IMG/VR virus record: IMGVR_UViG_3300049846_000905
Span: 1-32,062 of that record
Strand: one strand, 5' to 3'
Source: a virus
DNA length: 32,062 nucleotides
A program made the translations under genes and the position numbers. Shown one piece after another: positions 20,415-29,466 of the stretch; position 1 is the first letter of the stretch; each line of letters begins with the position of its first letter. The notes beneath the pieces are model-generated. The model ran no database searches, had not been told where the DNA came from, and saw nothing but the letters and a program-made list of their open reading frames with translations.

Positions 20415-20887
20415 TGGCATTTCGCCCCCGGTCGAAAACGACCATCGTTGACCAGTCCGCGACGGCCGTTTCAGGCGCGGCGGACACGAACGAAAACACG
20501 CTTGCGACCATCACGATCCCTGCCGGCATGATGGGGCCGCGCGACACAATCCGGCTCAAGCTCCGCGTCACCTACACCAACAACGCGAACAACAAGACGT
20601 TCCGCGTTCGTTGGTCTGGTGGCGCCGGTACGGTGGTGTGGGGTCCGACGCGTACCACGCAGGCAGGCTCTACAACTACGATTTGGGTCGCGAACCGCGG
20701 CGCGACTAACTCGCAGGTTTATTCGTCGGTCAGCAACAACGACGCAAGCACGGCGGACGGCAACGCGGGCGGCACGACGGCGGTAGACACGACGGCGCAA
20801 ACAACGTTGGTCATTACCGCTCAGAAGGCAAACGGCGCCGACACCGTGACGCTGGAAGACTACCTCTGCGAGGTGATCCGGCCCTAA
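20414..20887 (+). CDS. Hypothetical structural protein B (jelly-roll-like)
   Basis: A 157-residue protein with beta strands rich in Thr/Asn (ENTLATITIPAGMMGPRDTI, then LKLRVTYTNNANNKTFRVRW). The pattern resembles jelly-roll decoration or neck proteins found in other phages. Overlaps with both neighbours are TAATG. Function is not fixed by the sequence. Confidence 0.65.
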   Translation: MAFRPRSKTTIVDQSATAVSGAADTNENTLATITIPAGMMGPRDTIRLKLRVTYTNNANNKTFRVRWSGGAGTVVWGPTRTTQAGSTTTIWVANRGATNSQVYSSVSNNDASTADGNAGGTTAVDTTAQTTLVITAQKANGADTVTLEDYLCEVIRP

Positions 20888-22326
20888 TGCCCCGCATCCC
20901 GCTTCCCCTCGCGACAGGCTTGACCCGCGGGCGTTCCGGCACGGCGGGGATGGCCGGGCTTGTGAATTGCTACGCTGAGCCTGTTCGGGGCGAGGGGCGA
21001 ACGGGGATGGCTGTTTATCCCATGCCGGGGAAGACGGCGTTTAGCACGATCGGCGGCACGTTCCGGGGTCAGCTTGACTTTGCGGGCTACCACGTCGCGG
21101 TGGTTGATGACCGGCTGTACACGATCGAGAGCGACGGCACGGCAACGGATCGGGGTGAGATTGAGGGCACGGAACGGACCGACCTCGACTACAACGGCGC
21201 GCAACTGTTCATTCAAGGTCAGACCAAATCCTATACCTATGTGCCCTCAACGGCGGTTTTAACCGAAGTCACGGATAGCGATTTCGAGGGCGCATCGTCG
21301 GTGTGTTCCCTGGACGGGTTCACGATTACGACCGTACCCAACTCCGACCGTTTCCAGTGGTTCGATGTGCGGGACGCGACCAGCATTGACGGCCTGGCTT
21401 TCGCAACGGCGGAAAGCAACGGCGATATTAACATCGCGGGCCGGGTCGCGAATAAGGACTTGCACCTGTTCGGGCAGAAGACCGTGGAATTCTTCTACGA
21501 CTCGGGCAACCCGGATCAGCAATTCGAGAGCAAGTCCGTTCCCCCGCTCGAAATCGGGTGCTTGGCGCGCGACTCTATCGTGCTCATGGACACGGGTTTC
21601 AATTGGGTAGGCCGTGACGGCAAGTCTGGCGGGCTTGGTGTTTACCGGATGGTTGGCGGCTATCAGGCCAAGAAGATCAGCACGCCTGCGGTTGACCGCT
21701 TCCTAGAGGAATACGACACAAGCCTAGTCCCAAACATTCACGCGCTCGGGTTCCAATTCCACGCGCACCAGTTTTATGTGCTCCACCTGCCCGGTACGGT
21801 TTCGCTCTACTACGACCAAGCAACGGACACCTGGGGCTTTCTCAAGTCCGGCGCCTACGCAATTGACGCGGACCCGCTAGGCGGTTGGGATGCAATTGGC
21901 TTTGCAGTGAACAACGGCAAGCGGATCGTGGGCGCCTCGGATGGCAACCTCTACGAGCTAGACGGGACGGTTTACACCGAAGCAGGGCAAGTGATGGTGC
22001 GCGAGATTGTCTGCGCTCAGTCATCGTTCCCGCAGTCCGACCGTGGTGCCATTGTTCACAAGATCGGCGTGGACATGGAAACGGGTGTCGGCCTGGCTAC
22101 GGGTCAAGGCTCGGACCCGCTGATGATGGCCGCGCTGTCGAAGAACGGCGGCAAGACCTGGCGCGCTCTTGGCGATCGCTCGATAGGCGCCGTGGGCGAG
22201 TACGGCAAAAACGTGTTTTGGACCCGTCAAGGCGCAGCGCAGGATTTGATGCTCAAAATGCGCGTGACCGACCCGGTTTGGTTTTCGGCTTTCAACGCCT
22301 TCGCTGATGTGGAGCCTTTGGCATGA
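20887..22326 (+). CDS. DNA-stabilisation/tail accessory protein, P22 gp10-like
   Basis: A 479-residue protein (P22 gp10 is 472). It begins with PRIPLPLATGLTRGRS and GLVNCYAEPV, as in the family. It contains FQWFDVRDATSIDGLAFATA, DLHLFGQKTVEFFYDSGN and FQFHAHQFYVLHLPGTVSLY, which match the repeated beta-propeller-like blades of this family. Six copies would sit below gp4 and close the portal channel after packaging. The position after gp4 agrees. Confidence 0.93.
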   Translation: MPRIPLPLATGLTRGRSGTAGMAGLVNCYAEPVRGEGRTGMAVYPMPGKTAFSTIGGTFRGQLDFAGYHVAVVDDRLYTIESDGTATDRGEIEGTERTDLDYNGAQLFIQGQTKSYTYVPSTAVLTEVTDSDFEGASSVCSLDGFTITTVPNSDRFQWFDVRDATSIDGLAFATAESNGDINIAGRVANKDLHLFGQKTVEFFYDSGNPDQQFESKSVPPLEIGCLARDSIVLMDTGFNWVGRDGKSGGLGVYRMVGGYQAKKISTPAVDRFLEEYDTSLVPNIHALGFQFHAHQFYVLHLPGTVSLYYDQATDTWGFLKSGAYAIDADPLGGWDAIGFAVNNGKRIVGASDGNLYELDGTVYTEAGQVMVREIVCAQSSFPQSDRGAIVHKIGVDMETGVGLATGQGSDPLMMAALSKNGGKTWRALGDRSIGAVGEYGKNVFWTRQGAAQDLMLKMRVTDPVWFSAFNAFADVEPLA

Positions 22327-22841
22327 GTGACGCACTGTCGAAGTACAAGCCCAAGCCAAAACCGGCGCGGAGCGCGCTTGAACGGTATGGTCAAGGCGGC
22401 CCGTTGTCGGACGTTGAGCGCCAATTGCAGCTTCGCGCCAAGATGATGCGCGAAGACCCGTCCAAGTTCATGTCACTGCAAAGGCGCGGCCTTGACTACG
22501 TGCCGGACACGCCGCAGTTGCAACCGGCTGGGCCCGAAGTCACGACCGACAGCACCCGTTATCTTCCGCAGGGGATGGCATGGGCAACGCCAGACGCCGG
22601 CATCATGCCAAACGCGGCCCAAGTGATGGCTAGAGAACCAAGCCCCGAAACAATCCCGCAACCTGTCCCGCGCGCGCTTTTCCACAACGACAACCCGGGC
22701 GATTTGCTCACGTCGCGGGATAATGCGATGCGTGGTCAGGTCGTAAGGATGTTTTTAAACAACCGTCGCCTTGCGGAATTAGAAGACGAGCGCAGAAGGG
22801 CAGCCCGCGCCGCTTGGCTTGCTGGCGGGGGGGCGAGATGA
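22323..22841 (+). CDS. Hypothetical protein with SALxKY-type motifs
   Basis: A 172-residue hydrophilic protein. It starts MSDALSKYK, repeats SALERY at 17-22, and its middle is Pro-rich. The C-terminal 30 residues form a charged helix (NNRRLAELEDERRRAARAAW). It is coupled to gp10 upstream (ATGA) and to the next gene, whose N-terminus is nearly the same. By position it could be a P22 gp14- or gp7-type assembly or ejection factor. Not recognised by family. Confidence 0.7.
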   Translation: MSDALSKYKPKPKPARSALERYGQGGPLSDVERQLQLRAKMMREDPSKFMSLQRRGLDYVPDTPQLQPAGPEVTTDSTRYLPQGMAWATPDAGIMPNAAQVMAREPSPETIPQPVPRALFHNDNPGDLLTSRDNAMRGQVVRMFLNNRRLAELEDERRRAARAAWLAGGGAR

Positions 22842-23581
22842 GCGACGCCCTATCGAAATACAAAAGCCGCGAGCAAGGGAAAAAGAGCGCCCTCACGCGG
22901 TACGAAAACCAAAGCGATGAAAGCACGCTGAGCGCGCTCGCGCGGTATCTCGGGCTTGATACGTATTGGGACCGGCAGGGCCGCTATGCAAACGAGGGCT
23001 TAGCCCTAGCCGATCAGGGCGCGGGCGAGTTGCGCAACGCAAACCCGATGGGCGCGGTAAACATGACGCTCGGGCAGTTGGGGTATTGGACTAGCCCAAT
23101 CAACGCGTTAGTCCCAAGCGCCGAGGAAATCAACGCCACGGACATGTCACCCGAAGCGCGGCGCTTCCTGACCGCAGCGACTGCCAGCATGATGGCGATA
23201 GGCCCGGGCGGAAAGGCACCTAAGGGTTTAGGTCGCGGGATGGCAAGCCTTGCGGACGATGCCACGAATGCGGAACGGGCGGCCCTTGCGGGGCGGATGG
23301 ACGCGGAGGCGGCGCAAGCCCGCCCCGTGTCCCGGGCGAACTTGACCGAAACGGCACCACTGATTGACCGTTATAAATCATCTCTGGGGCGCCCTGAAGT
23401 GACGAATTCCCTTGTCCCAGAGCTTAAAGCAATGAGTGCCCAAGAGTTGAGAGATTTTGCAAAGTCTGTCGGTCACAGCGGCAGCGGCCCTAGGGATGTT
23501 ATCATCGGGTCACTCGTTAGCCGGTCGATAGAAGCCGCGAGGGATGCTGACATCGCTGAGCGGATCAGGCGCGGCCAATAG
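22838..23581 (+). CDS. Hypothetical protein, N-terminal paralogue of its neighbour
   Basis: A 247-residue protein. It begins MSDALSKYKSREQGKKSALT; SALTRY (17-22) is at the same place as in the neighbour, and a third copy SALARY lies at 32-37. A central hydrophobic part (FLTAATASMMAIGPGGKAPKG) could touch membrane. The C-terminal helix LKAMSAQELRDFAKSVGHSG is SAP-like. It may be a virion-internal protein. The ATG at 22838 overlaps the upstream stop. Confidence 0.7.
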   Translation: MSDALSKYKSREQGKKSALTRYENQSDESTLSALARYLGLDTYWDRQGRYANEGLALADQGAGELRNANPMGAVNMTLGQLGYWTSPINALVPSAEEINATDMSPEARRFLTAATASMMAIGPGGKAPKGLGRGMASLADDATNAERAALAGRMDAEAAQARPVSRANLTETAPLIDRYKSSLGRPEVTNSLVPELKAMSAQELRDFAKSVGHSGSGPRDVIIGSLVSRSIEAARDADIAERIRRGQ

Positions 23582-23584
23582 CGC

Positions 23585-23911
23585 ATGGCCGACAGCACCT
23601 TTTACCGTGGCCGTGGACAGCGCCGCATACCGGACAGCTTCACGAAGACCCGCGATGACGCGGCGTTTTTTGAGGACATCCTAAGCTGGCGCGGCCACCT
23701 CACACGGACCGGGCAGATCATCCTGTGGCCCACGGGCCCAACGATACCTGACGGCACGGTGGCGCTGTCATCGTTCCCGCTGAGCCGGTCCAAATATGCG
23801 GCACTGTTCAGCGTGTACGGGACCACGTTCGGGGTCGGAGACGGGCTGACGACATTTGACGGGCCGACTGTTACGGCGCCTGCGGGAACAACAGTTCTGG
23901 TGCAGATTTGA
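23585..23911 (+). CDS. Tail-collar-domain protein
   Basis: A 108-residue protein. Residues about 45-95 match the phage tail collar domain: a GxI-x-x-W-P start (TGQIILWPTGPTIPDGTVAL), then LSRSKYAALFSVYGTTFGVG with the L-S-R-x-x-Y-x-x-L-F core, and TTFDGPTV. The short length suggests it is only the collar module, perhaps joined to the virion as a fibre tip or adaptor. It is followed directly by the dioxygenase gene (TTGA overlap). Confidence 0.8.
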   Translation: MADSTFYRGRGQRRIPDSFTKTRDDAAFFEDILSWRGHLTRTGQIILWPTGPTIPDGTVALSSFPLSRSKYAALFSVYGTTFGVGDGLTTFDGPTVTAPAGTTVLVQI

Positions 23912-24453
23912 GAAACTTCTACCGCCTTGTCGAGGGGCTTGACGTTGCCCCTCTCGCGCACGCGCTGCACACACGGCCTGATCTGTGGAACCGTAACGCG
24001 CTCCGGCGTGAGTATCCAGGCACACCCCACCGCGAGTGCGATGACATTTGGCTTCGCTTCCAGCCGGAGGGGCTGACCGAAGCGCAGATCGTGGACGCGC
24101 ACGAGAGCGTGAACTACCCGGCCTTTGCCGAACTCCCGATGGTGCGCCCGATCATCTTCGGGCTCATGCGCCAGGTTGAGGGCGAAAGGCTTGGGCGAGT
24201 GCTGATCACGCGCTTGGCGCCAGGCAAGCGCATTTATCCGCATGTCGATGGCGGGGACCATGCCCGCTACTTCCGGCGCTATCAAGTGGCGATCAAAAGC
24301 CTTCCTGGCGTCATGTTCCGGGCGGGCGAAGAAGAAGTCCAGTTCAAAACCGGCGATGTGTGGTGGTTCGACAATGGGCAAGAGCACGAAGTTTTCAACT
24401 GTTCGGCCGATGATCGGCTAGCCCTCATTGTGGACATCAAACCTTGTCTTTGA
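23908..24453 (+). CDS. Aspartyl/asparaginyl beta-hydroxylase-like Fe(II)/2OG dioxygenase
   Basis: A 181-residue protein with the cupin facial triad: His112 and Asp114 in IYPHVDGGDH, the distal His160 in WWFDNGQEHEVFN, and Arg170 in DDRLALIVDIKP for 2-oxoglutarate binding. LPGVMFRAG and GDVWWFDNG are usual in the PF05118-type family. It would hydroxylate an Asp/Asn side chain or similar substrate using O2 and 2-oxoglutarate. The TTG at 23908 overlaps the upstream stop; no better start exists before the domain. It is coupled to an acetyltransferase. The target is unknown; virion proteins are a reasonable guess. Confidence 0.85.
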   Translation: MRNFYRLVEGLDVAPLAHALHTRPDLWNRNALRREYPGTPHRECDDIWLRFQPEGLTEAQIVDAHESVNYPAFAELPMVRPIIFGLMRQVEGERLGRVLITRLAPGKRIYPHVDGGDHARYFRRYQVAIKSLPGVMFRAGEEEVQFKTGDVWWFDNGQEHEVFNCSADDRLALIVDIKPCL

Positions 24454-24902
24454 CCTTCGCGACAGAAGATTGGTCCGACCTCGTTTTTGAGATGCAAACG
24501 CTTTGGCCGGATCATTGGGCCGAAGTGGCGATGCACAAGGACAAGATCGCGCTCAACCCGAACCACGTCGAGTATGAGCGCTTGAACCGTACCGGGCAAC
24601 TGCACGTCACAGCTGCGCGGTTCCAAGGCGGTCTTGTTGGGTACGTGGTCGCGATCGTCAGGCCGCATCTCCACTACGCGCAATCGCTCAGTGCGTTCTA
24701 TGACCTGTATTACCTAGCGCCGGGTCATCGCCAGGGCTTGAACGGGGTTCACCTGTTCATGGCAGCCGAGCGCGCTCTACGGGGCCGCGGGGTTCAGCGC
24801 ATGTTCACCGGCACGAAGAAGTCGAAGGACATGAGCAAGATTTTTGAGCGGCTCGGCTGGGAAGAAGCCGAAACGCTTTTTGTCAAATGGATAGGTGATT
24901 GA
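24450..24902 (+). CDS. GNAT-family N-acetyltransferase
   Basis: A 150-residue protein (152 if TTG 24444 is used). Motif A region: YDLYYLAPGHRQGLNGVHLF, with the acetyl-CoA loop Q/R-x-x-G-x-G changed to R-Q-G-L-N-G, then AAERALRGRGVQRMFTGTKK and a final FERLGWEEAETLFVKWI. Such phage GNAT proteins are often found beside tail genes. TTG 24450 gives a TTGA overlap with the dioxygenase stop, the same pattern as the preceding gene. The substrate is unknown. Confidence 0.85.
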   Translation: MTFATEDWSDLVFEMQTLWPDHWAEVAMHKDKIALNPNHVEYERLNRTGQLHVTAARFQGGLVGYVVAIVRPHLHYAQSLSAFYDLYYLAPGHRQGLNGVHLFMAAERALRGRGVQRMFTGTKKSKDMSKIFERLGWEEAETLFVKWIGD

Positions 24903-24903
24903 C

Positions 24904-25569
24904 ATGGTTGCAGTTGCCATCGGCGGCGCAGCACTTCTCGGTGCCGGCGCATCGGTCTACTCCGCGAATCAGGCATCAGATGCCCAGCAGAAGGCGGCGG
25001 CGAACGCGGCGCGGATTGATGAAAAGAAATTCCAGCAAATCCGCACCGACCTTGCCCCGTACCGGGACACTGGCGCGAGCGCGTTGGCCAAGTATGCGGA
25101 CAGCCTCGGGCTGAACGGCCAGGCTGCGCGCGATCAGTTCCAGGCCGATTTCCGAACTGACCCCGGTTATGAGTTCTCATTCGACGAAGGCACAAGGGCT
25201 GTGCAGGGCTCGGCGGCCGCTCGCGGCGGGCTCTTGAGCGGCGGGGCAATGCGCGCCCTGACCCGCTACGGCCAGGGCTTGGCCGACCAGCAATACGGCT
25301 CGTATCTGGACCGCTATATGAACCTGGCCGGCCTCGGCCAGAACGCGGCGGCACAGACGGGCAATTTCGGCGCCATGAGCGCGGCCCGGCAGGGGCAGTA
25401 TGCGCTTGACGCTGGCGCGGCGAAGGCGGGCGGATATCTCGGCGCGGCGCAAGGCGTGAACGGTGCTATCTCGAACGGCTTGCAGCTCTACGGCTACGGC
25501 AAGGGGCAAGGCTGGTGGGATAGCCCCAGCAGCACGGCTTACAACCCGTTTGTAAGCGGAGGGGTCTGA
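24904..25569 (+). CDS. Probable DNA-ejection (internal virion) protein 1
   Basis: A 221-residue protein. Residues 1-20 are hydrophobic (VAVAIGGAALLGAGASVYSA), followed by Ala/Gln-rich helices. It contains LAPYRDTGASALAKY (50-64), ARGGLLSGGAMRALTRYGQG and later LAGLGQNAAAQTG, a family seen widely in podoviruses near ejection genes. By position it replaces P22 gp7 (229 residues). ATG at 24904 with AGGTGA upstream is preferred over GTG 24895. It would leave the capsid with DNA and act in the cell envelope. Confidence 0.7.
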   Translation: MVAVAIGGAALLGAGASVYSANQASDAQQKAAANAARIDEKKFQQIRTDLAPYRDTGASALAKYADSLGLNGQAARDQFQADFRTDPGYEFSFDEGTRAVQGSAAARGGLLSGGAMRALTRYGQGLADQQYGSYLDRYMNLAGLGQNAAAQTGNFGAMSAARQGQYALDAGAAKAGGYLGAAQGVNGAISNGLQLYGYGKGQGWWDSPSSTAYNPFVSGGV

Positions 25570-25570
25570 C

Positions 25571-26710
25571 ATGCCCGCGCCCTACGACTACACGGTCGCA
25601 CAGCCCAGCGTCTCAACGTATTTCGACGCGGCCCGGCAGGGGCGCGAGGATCGCTTGCGCGTTGAGCAAGACCAGCGCAACAGCGCTCTGTCGAAGTACC
25701 TGCCCGGCGCGCTTGAGGGCAACGAAGACGCGCAACGCCAGGCGCTCGCTACCGCCTCGCCCGATCAAATGATCCAGCTCAAGCAAACCTTCATGGCGAT
25801 GAAGGCGCCGGAAATCGAGCGGCTTCGCACGTACAACACGGAAGCCGCGTCGCTGGCGCAGTGGGCGGACGACCCGGGCAAGTGGGAGCAAGGCCTGACG
25901 ATGCTTCGGGAGAAATACCCGGACCTGCACAAAGACGCCCCGTTCGAGATGCGGGGTGCGATCGTCGCGCGCGCGACGACGGTGTCTCAGATGCTCGAAC
26001 AAGCCTACCGCGAGAAGATGCTCGCCAACGACACGAGCCGGACGCAGGCGCAGAACGCGGCAAGCTATGCTCAGGCTGAGGCGGCAAGGGCGCTTGCGTC
26101 GCGACGCGGCGTCGCTGGCGGCGGCGGCGCTCCGCTTCCGACGCGCGTCCAAACCGCAGAAGATGAAGACATCTCCGCAATTCAAACCACGCAATCTATC
26201 GGCACGCAGATAGACGTGGTTCTTGATCAGCTTCGGACCGGGCAACTTGAACTTGGCCCGGTTAACAACGTCGTTGGCGGTGCGCAGAATTATCTAGGCA
26301 TGAGCACACCGAACAGCCGCAACTTGGCAATGTTCCAGGCGACGCTTGAGAAGCTTCGGAACGATTCCTTGCGGCTTAACAAGGGTGTGCAAACCGAGGG
26401 CGACGCAGTGCGCGCGTGGAACGAAGTTGCACGTAGCATCAACGATCCGAAAGTCGTTGCCGCGCAGTTGATGCGTGTCAAGCGGCTAAACGAATTGGCT
26501 GCCCGGCAACGGCTGCAAGCGATCAACATTCGCCGCGCACGAAATGGCGCTGAGCGCTTCGACATGAGCACAGTGGACGCTGCGTCTCAACCTGCGCTTC
26601 CAGTGGCGCCGCAGCAAGGCCGTGGCCCCGCGCCCGGAACGATCGATGGCGGCTTTGAATTCCAGGGTGGCGATCCGGCCGACCCGAACAATTGGGAGCC
26701 CGTGCAATAA
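25571..26710 (+). CDS. Probable DNA-ejection protein 2
   Basis: A 379-residue mostly helical, Gln/Ala-rich protein. SALSKYLPGALEG lies at 38-50, a long charged coiled-coil section spans 60-170, a Gly-rich hinge (GVAGGGGAPLPTR) is near 180-192, and the C-terminus is Pro/Gly-rich. It lies where P22 has gp20 (471 residues). No enzyme motif. The stop overlaps the next ATG (TAATG). The ejection role is inferred from order, composition and neighbours. Confidence 0.65.
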   Translation: MPAPYDYTVAQPSVSTYFDAARQGREDRLRVEQDQRNSALSKYLPGALEGNEDAQRQALATASPDQMIQLKQTFMAMKAPEIERLRTYNTEAASLAQWADDPGKWEQGLTMLREKYPDLHKDAPFEMRGAIVARATTVSQMLEQAYREKMLANDTSRTQAQNAASYAQAEAARALASRRGVAGGGGAPLPTRVQTAEDEDISAIQTTQSIGTQIDVVLDQLRTGQLELGPVNNVVGGAQNYLGMSTPNSRNLAMFQATLEKLRNDSLRLNKGVQTEGDAVRAWNEVARSINDPKVVAAQLMRVKRLNELAARQRLQAINIRRARNGAERFDMSTVDAASQPALPVAPQQGRGPAPGTIDGGFEFQGGDPADPNNWEPVQ

Positions 26711-28230
26711 TGGCAGCCCCTTGGGAAAAGTACGCCCCCGCCGCAGTCCCGCCAGCGCAGCCCGCACCAGCGAAGCCGTGGCAGAAGTACAGCGCCCCAG
26801 CGGCCGCTCCCGTGGCCGAGCCGTCCCTACTTGAAAGCACCGGCTCCGCGCTTGGGCAGGTAGGGCTTGGCGTGCTCGAAGGCGCATCGAGCCTTCCAGG
26901 CCTTCCTGTGGAAGCGGGCGTGCTTCTCGGAAATCTCGCGGGACAAGTGACCGGCCAACGCTGGCGCTCAATCGAAGAAGACCCCAACTTAGCCAAATGG
27001 GGCGCAAGAGGTTGGTATGAAGCAGCGCAGCGCAATCTTGGTGTTCCGCAAGGCCCCGCCCCCGCAAACGGCGTCGAACGTGTCGCCCGTAAGCTCGGCG
27101 TCTTTGCCGGCGGCGCGTTACCCTTCGGCCCCGCCGCAATGGTCCCGGCCGCAACCGCTACAGCAGGCTCCGAGGTCGGCCGCGTCACGGATCAGGCTGG
27201 TCTTACGGGCGGTTATGGCGAGGCTGTGGGCGCGATTGCTGGCGGCATTGCCCCCGGTGCGCTTCGAGGCTCCGCAACCCGAGCCACACAGACCGGCGCC
27301 CCGTCAAACGACCAACTCCGCGAACTTGCAAAGACTGCCTACACCCAAGCCGACGACGCCGGGGTTGTGGTCAATCAGAGCGGGCTCAGCCGTCTTGCCC
27401 AAGGCATCCGCGAAGACCTTACCGCACTCGCCTTCCGGCCCAAGCTACAGCCGCGCGTTGCCGCCACCCTCGACGAAATAGACAACTCGCTTCAAGCGGG
27501 CAACGTCACGCTAAAAGACATTGACACGCTTCGCCGGGTCGCGCGCAACGCGATGACCGGCGCGGCGGACGATGCCGAGCGCGCTATGGCGTCGAAGATG
27601 ATCGATCGGATTGACGACTTCGTGGACGACATTGCGCCAAGCGAACTCGTGACCGGGAATGCGCAACAGGCGGCTACGGCCCTCAAGCAAGCGCGCGACT
27701 ACTGGAAGCGGCTGAAGAAGTCCGAGTTGATCGACGATGCGGTGGAGCGTGCTGAACGCCGCGCCGCGTCAACAGGCACAGGCGGCAACACCGACAACGC
27801 AATTCGGCAGAACATTCGGGCGATCCTGGACAACCCTAAGAAAGCCCGGATGTTCACAAAGCAAGAGCGGATGCTTATGGACCGGGTTGTGCGCGGCACG
27901 GCATCGCAAACGGCGCTGCGGATGCTTGCGGGCCTTTCGCCTGATAAGGGGTTTTTCCCCTTGCTTGTGACGGGCGGTGCGTACCTTGGCGGCGGTCCGG
28001 CGGCCCTTGCTCTGCCGGCGGCCGGGTACGCGGCACGCCAGGCGGCGGAAGCGTTTACGGGCGGTAATGTCTCCCGCCTGTCCGAGGCGGTTCGAGGTGG
28101 CGCACGGGCACCCCTGACCCGCGCACAAGCCCTACAGGCGGCCTTTGAGGAAGCTCAGCGCCGTGCGGCGCTTATGGGGCAGACCGGCCGGGCGGCCGTC
28201 CCTGGCGCCCTGACGGGCCAAGGCAACTAA
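26710..28230 (+). CDS. Probable DNA-ejection protein 3
   Basis: A 506-residue protein. The N-terminus has two PWxKY motifs (PWEKYAP at 4-10, PWQKYSAP further on), common at the start of large phage internal proteins. Gly/Ala-rich hydrophobic segments lie near 135-195 (VFAGGALPFGPAAMVPAATA) and 430-460 (FFPLLVTGGAYLGGGPAALA). These may insert into the host membrane. The central part is helical and charged. It lies in the place of P22 gp16 (609 residues). The ATG at 26710 overlaps the upstream TAA. Confidence 0.65.
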   Translation: MAAPWEKYAPAAVPPAQPAPAKPWQKYSAPAAAPVAEPSLLESTGSALGQVGLGVLEGASSLPGLPVEAGVLLGNLAGQVTGQRWRSIEEDPNLAKWGARGWYEAAQRNLGVPQGPAPANGVERVARKLGVFAGGALPFGPAAMVPAATATAGSEVGRVTDQAGLTGGYGEAVGAIAGGIAPGALRGSATRATQTGAPSNDQLRELAKTAYTQADDAGVVVNQSGLSRLAQGIREDLTALAFRPKLQPRVAATLDEIDNSLQAGNVTLKDIDTLRRVARNAMTGAADDAERAMASKMIDRIDDFVDDIAPSELVTGNAQQAATALKQARDYWKRLKKSELIDDAVERAERRAASTGTGGNTDNAIRQNIRAILDNPKKARMFTKQERMLMDRVVRGTASQTALRMLAGLSPDKGFFPLLVTGGAYLGGGPAALALPAAGYAARQAAEAFTGGNVSRLSEAVRGGARAPLTRAQALQAAFEEAQRRAALMGQTGRAAVPGALTGQGN

Positions 28231-28248
28231 ACTAAAGGATTACCAACA

Positions 28249-29466
28249 ATGTCAGGACGCGACCCTCTCTCCGGGGTAACACCCGTTGACGCCAACGGGA
28301 ACCCCTACCCGCTCGCAACGATTGATTACTACATCGTCGGCACGACCACGCGGGAAGACACTTACACCACGGCGGCGCTATCAGTAGCGAACTCGAACCC
28401 CATCACACTGGGCGCCGACGGCCGCATTCCCGAGATTTTCTTCAGCCAGACCCGCATGAAGCGGGTGTTCAAGGATTCGAGCGGCAACACGATCAGCGGC
28501 CTTTCCTGGGACGGCATCGACAAAGACCTAGGCCGCGTTAAGGCTGCCTCTGCCCCGTCCCCGACCTACCCGGGCCTTGAGTGGCACGACACGTCAACCG
28601 GCGACCTCAAAGAGCGCAACGCGGCGAATACCGATTGGATCAATCGCGGCCCCGTTGACAGCGTGGGCAATACGGCAAGTGTCACGGAAACGCTTACGGG
28701 CACGGCGACGGACAAACTCGTCACCCCCGATAGCCTTGCAGCGCTCTGGCAACGTGGCACGAACTTGACCCCAAGCGCGGGTACGGTATCCCTTCCCTCA
28801 ACGGGCGGCGGTGCGTACAACGTGGCAGCCGGGAACTTCTCGGCTATCTCCACGGCGCAGGGTGGGCGCGAAGTCGAATTCACCTTTGGCGGCGTTTCGG
28901 TCATCACTCACAACGCGACTTCGCTTGACCTGCCCGGCGCGGCGAACATCACGACCGTTGCTGGAGACATCGCCAAGTTTCGCAACAAGGCGGCGGCAGA
29001 CGCTTCTGGCACAAATTGGGAATGCACGGTCTACACGCGCAATTCCGGGTCACCGCTAAATATCACCGATCAACTCGGCAGCCAATCCGATGCCGAGACT
29101 GGCACGTCAACAACCAAGACGTTGCCCATCAGCCTCATGAAAAACCTGGCGCTGATGCCCAAAGCGTGGGTCAATTTTAACGGGTCTGGCACATTGGCAA
29201 TAAACTCTGATGCGGGCGTCAGCTCTGTCACGGATAACGGGACCGGAGATTACACAGTCAATTTTGACACGGCTTTCAGCGCCTCAACGGCATACAACGC
29301 CGTAGGCTTCGCCCGGTACAGCACCACCGGTATCGCCGGTCTCATCAGCGCACAATCCGGCGATTCCAAGACAACAACGGCGTTCCAGATTGGGACAGCC
29401 AACTCCACGTCTGCGGTTCGCGTTGATAGCCCAGAAGTTGGCATGGGCTTCCTTGGCGACCAATGA
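28249..29466 (+). CDS. Tail fibre/tailspike-like receptor-binding protein
   Basis: A 405-residue protein. Residues about 1-80 look like a particle-binding N-terminal domain of podovirus fibres: NGNPYPLATIDYYIVGTTTR, then SNPITLGADGRIPEIFFSQT and RVFKDSSGNTISG. GLEWHDTSTGDLKERNA follows. The rest is Thr/Ser/Asn/Gly-rich beta structure. No lyase or endosialidase residues are evident, so enzymatic activity cannot be called. AAAGGA precedes the ATG. It probably contacts the host surface. Confidence 0.8.
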   Translation: MSGRDPLSGVTPVDANGNPYPLATIDYYIVGTTTREDTYTTAALSVANSNPITLGADGRIPEIFFSQTRMKRVFKDSSGNTISGLSWDGIDKDLGRVKAASAPSPTYPGLEWHDTSTGDLKERNAANTDWINRGPVDSVGNTASVTETLTGTATDKLVTPDSLAALWQRGTNLTPSAGTVSLPSTGGGAYNVAAGNFSAISTAQGGREVEFTFGGVSVITHNATSLDLPGAANITTVAGDIAKFRNKAAADASGTNWECTVYTRNSGSPLNITDQLGSQSDAETGTSTTKTLPISLMKNLALMPKAWVNFNGSGTLAINSDAGVSSVTDNGTGDYTVNFDTAFSASTAYNAVGFARYSTTGIAGLISAQSGDSKTTTAFQIGTANSTSAVRVDSPEVGMGFLGDQ

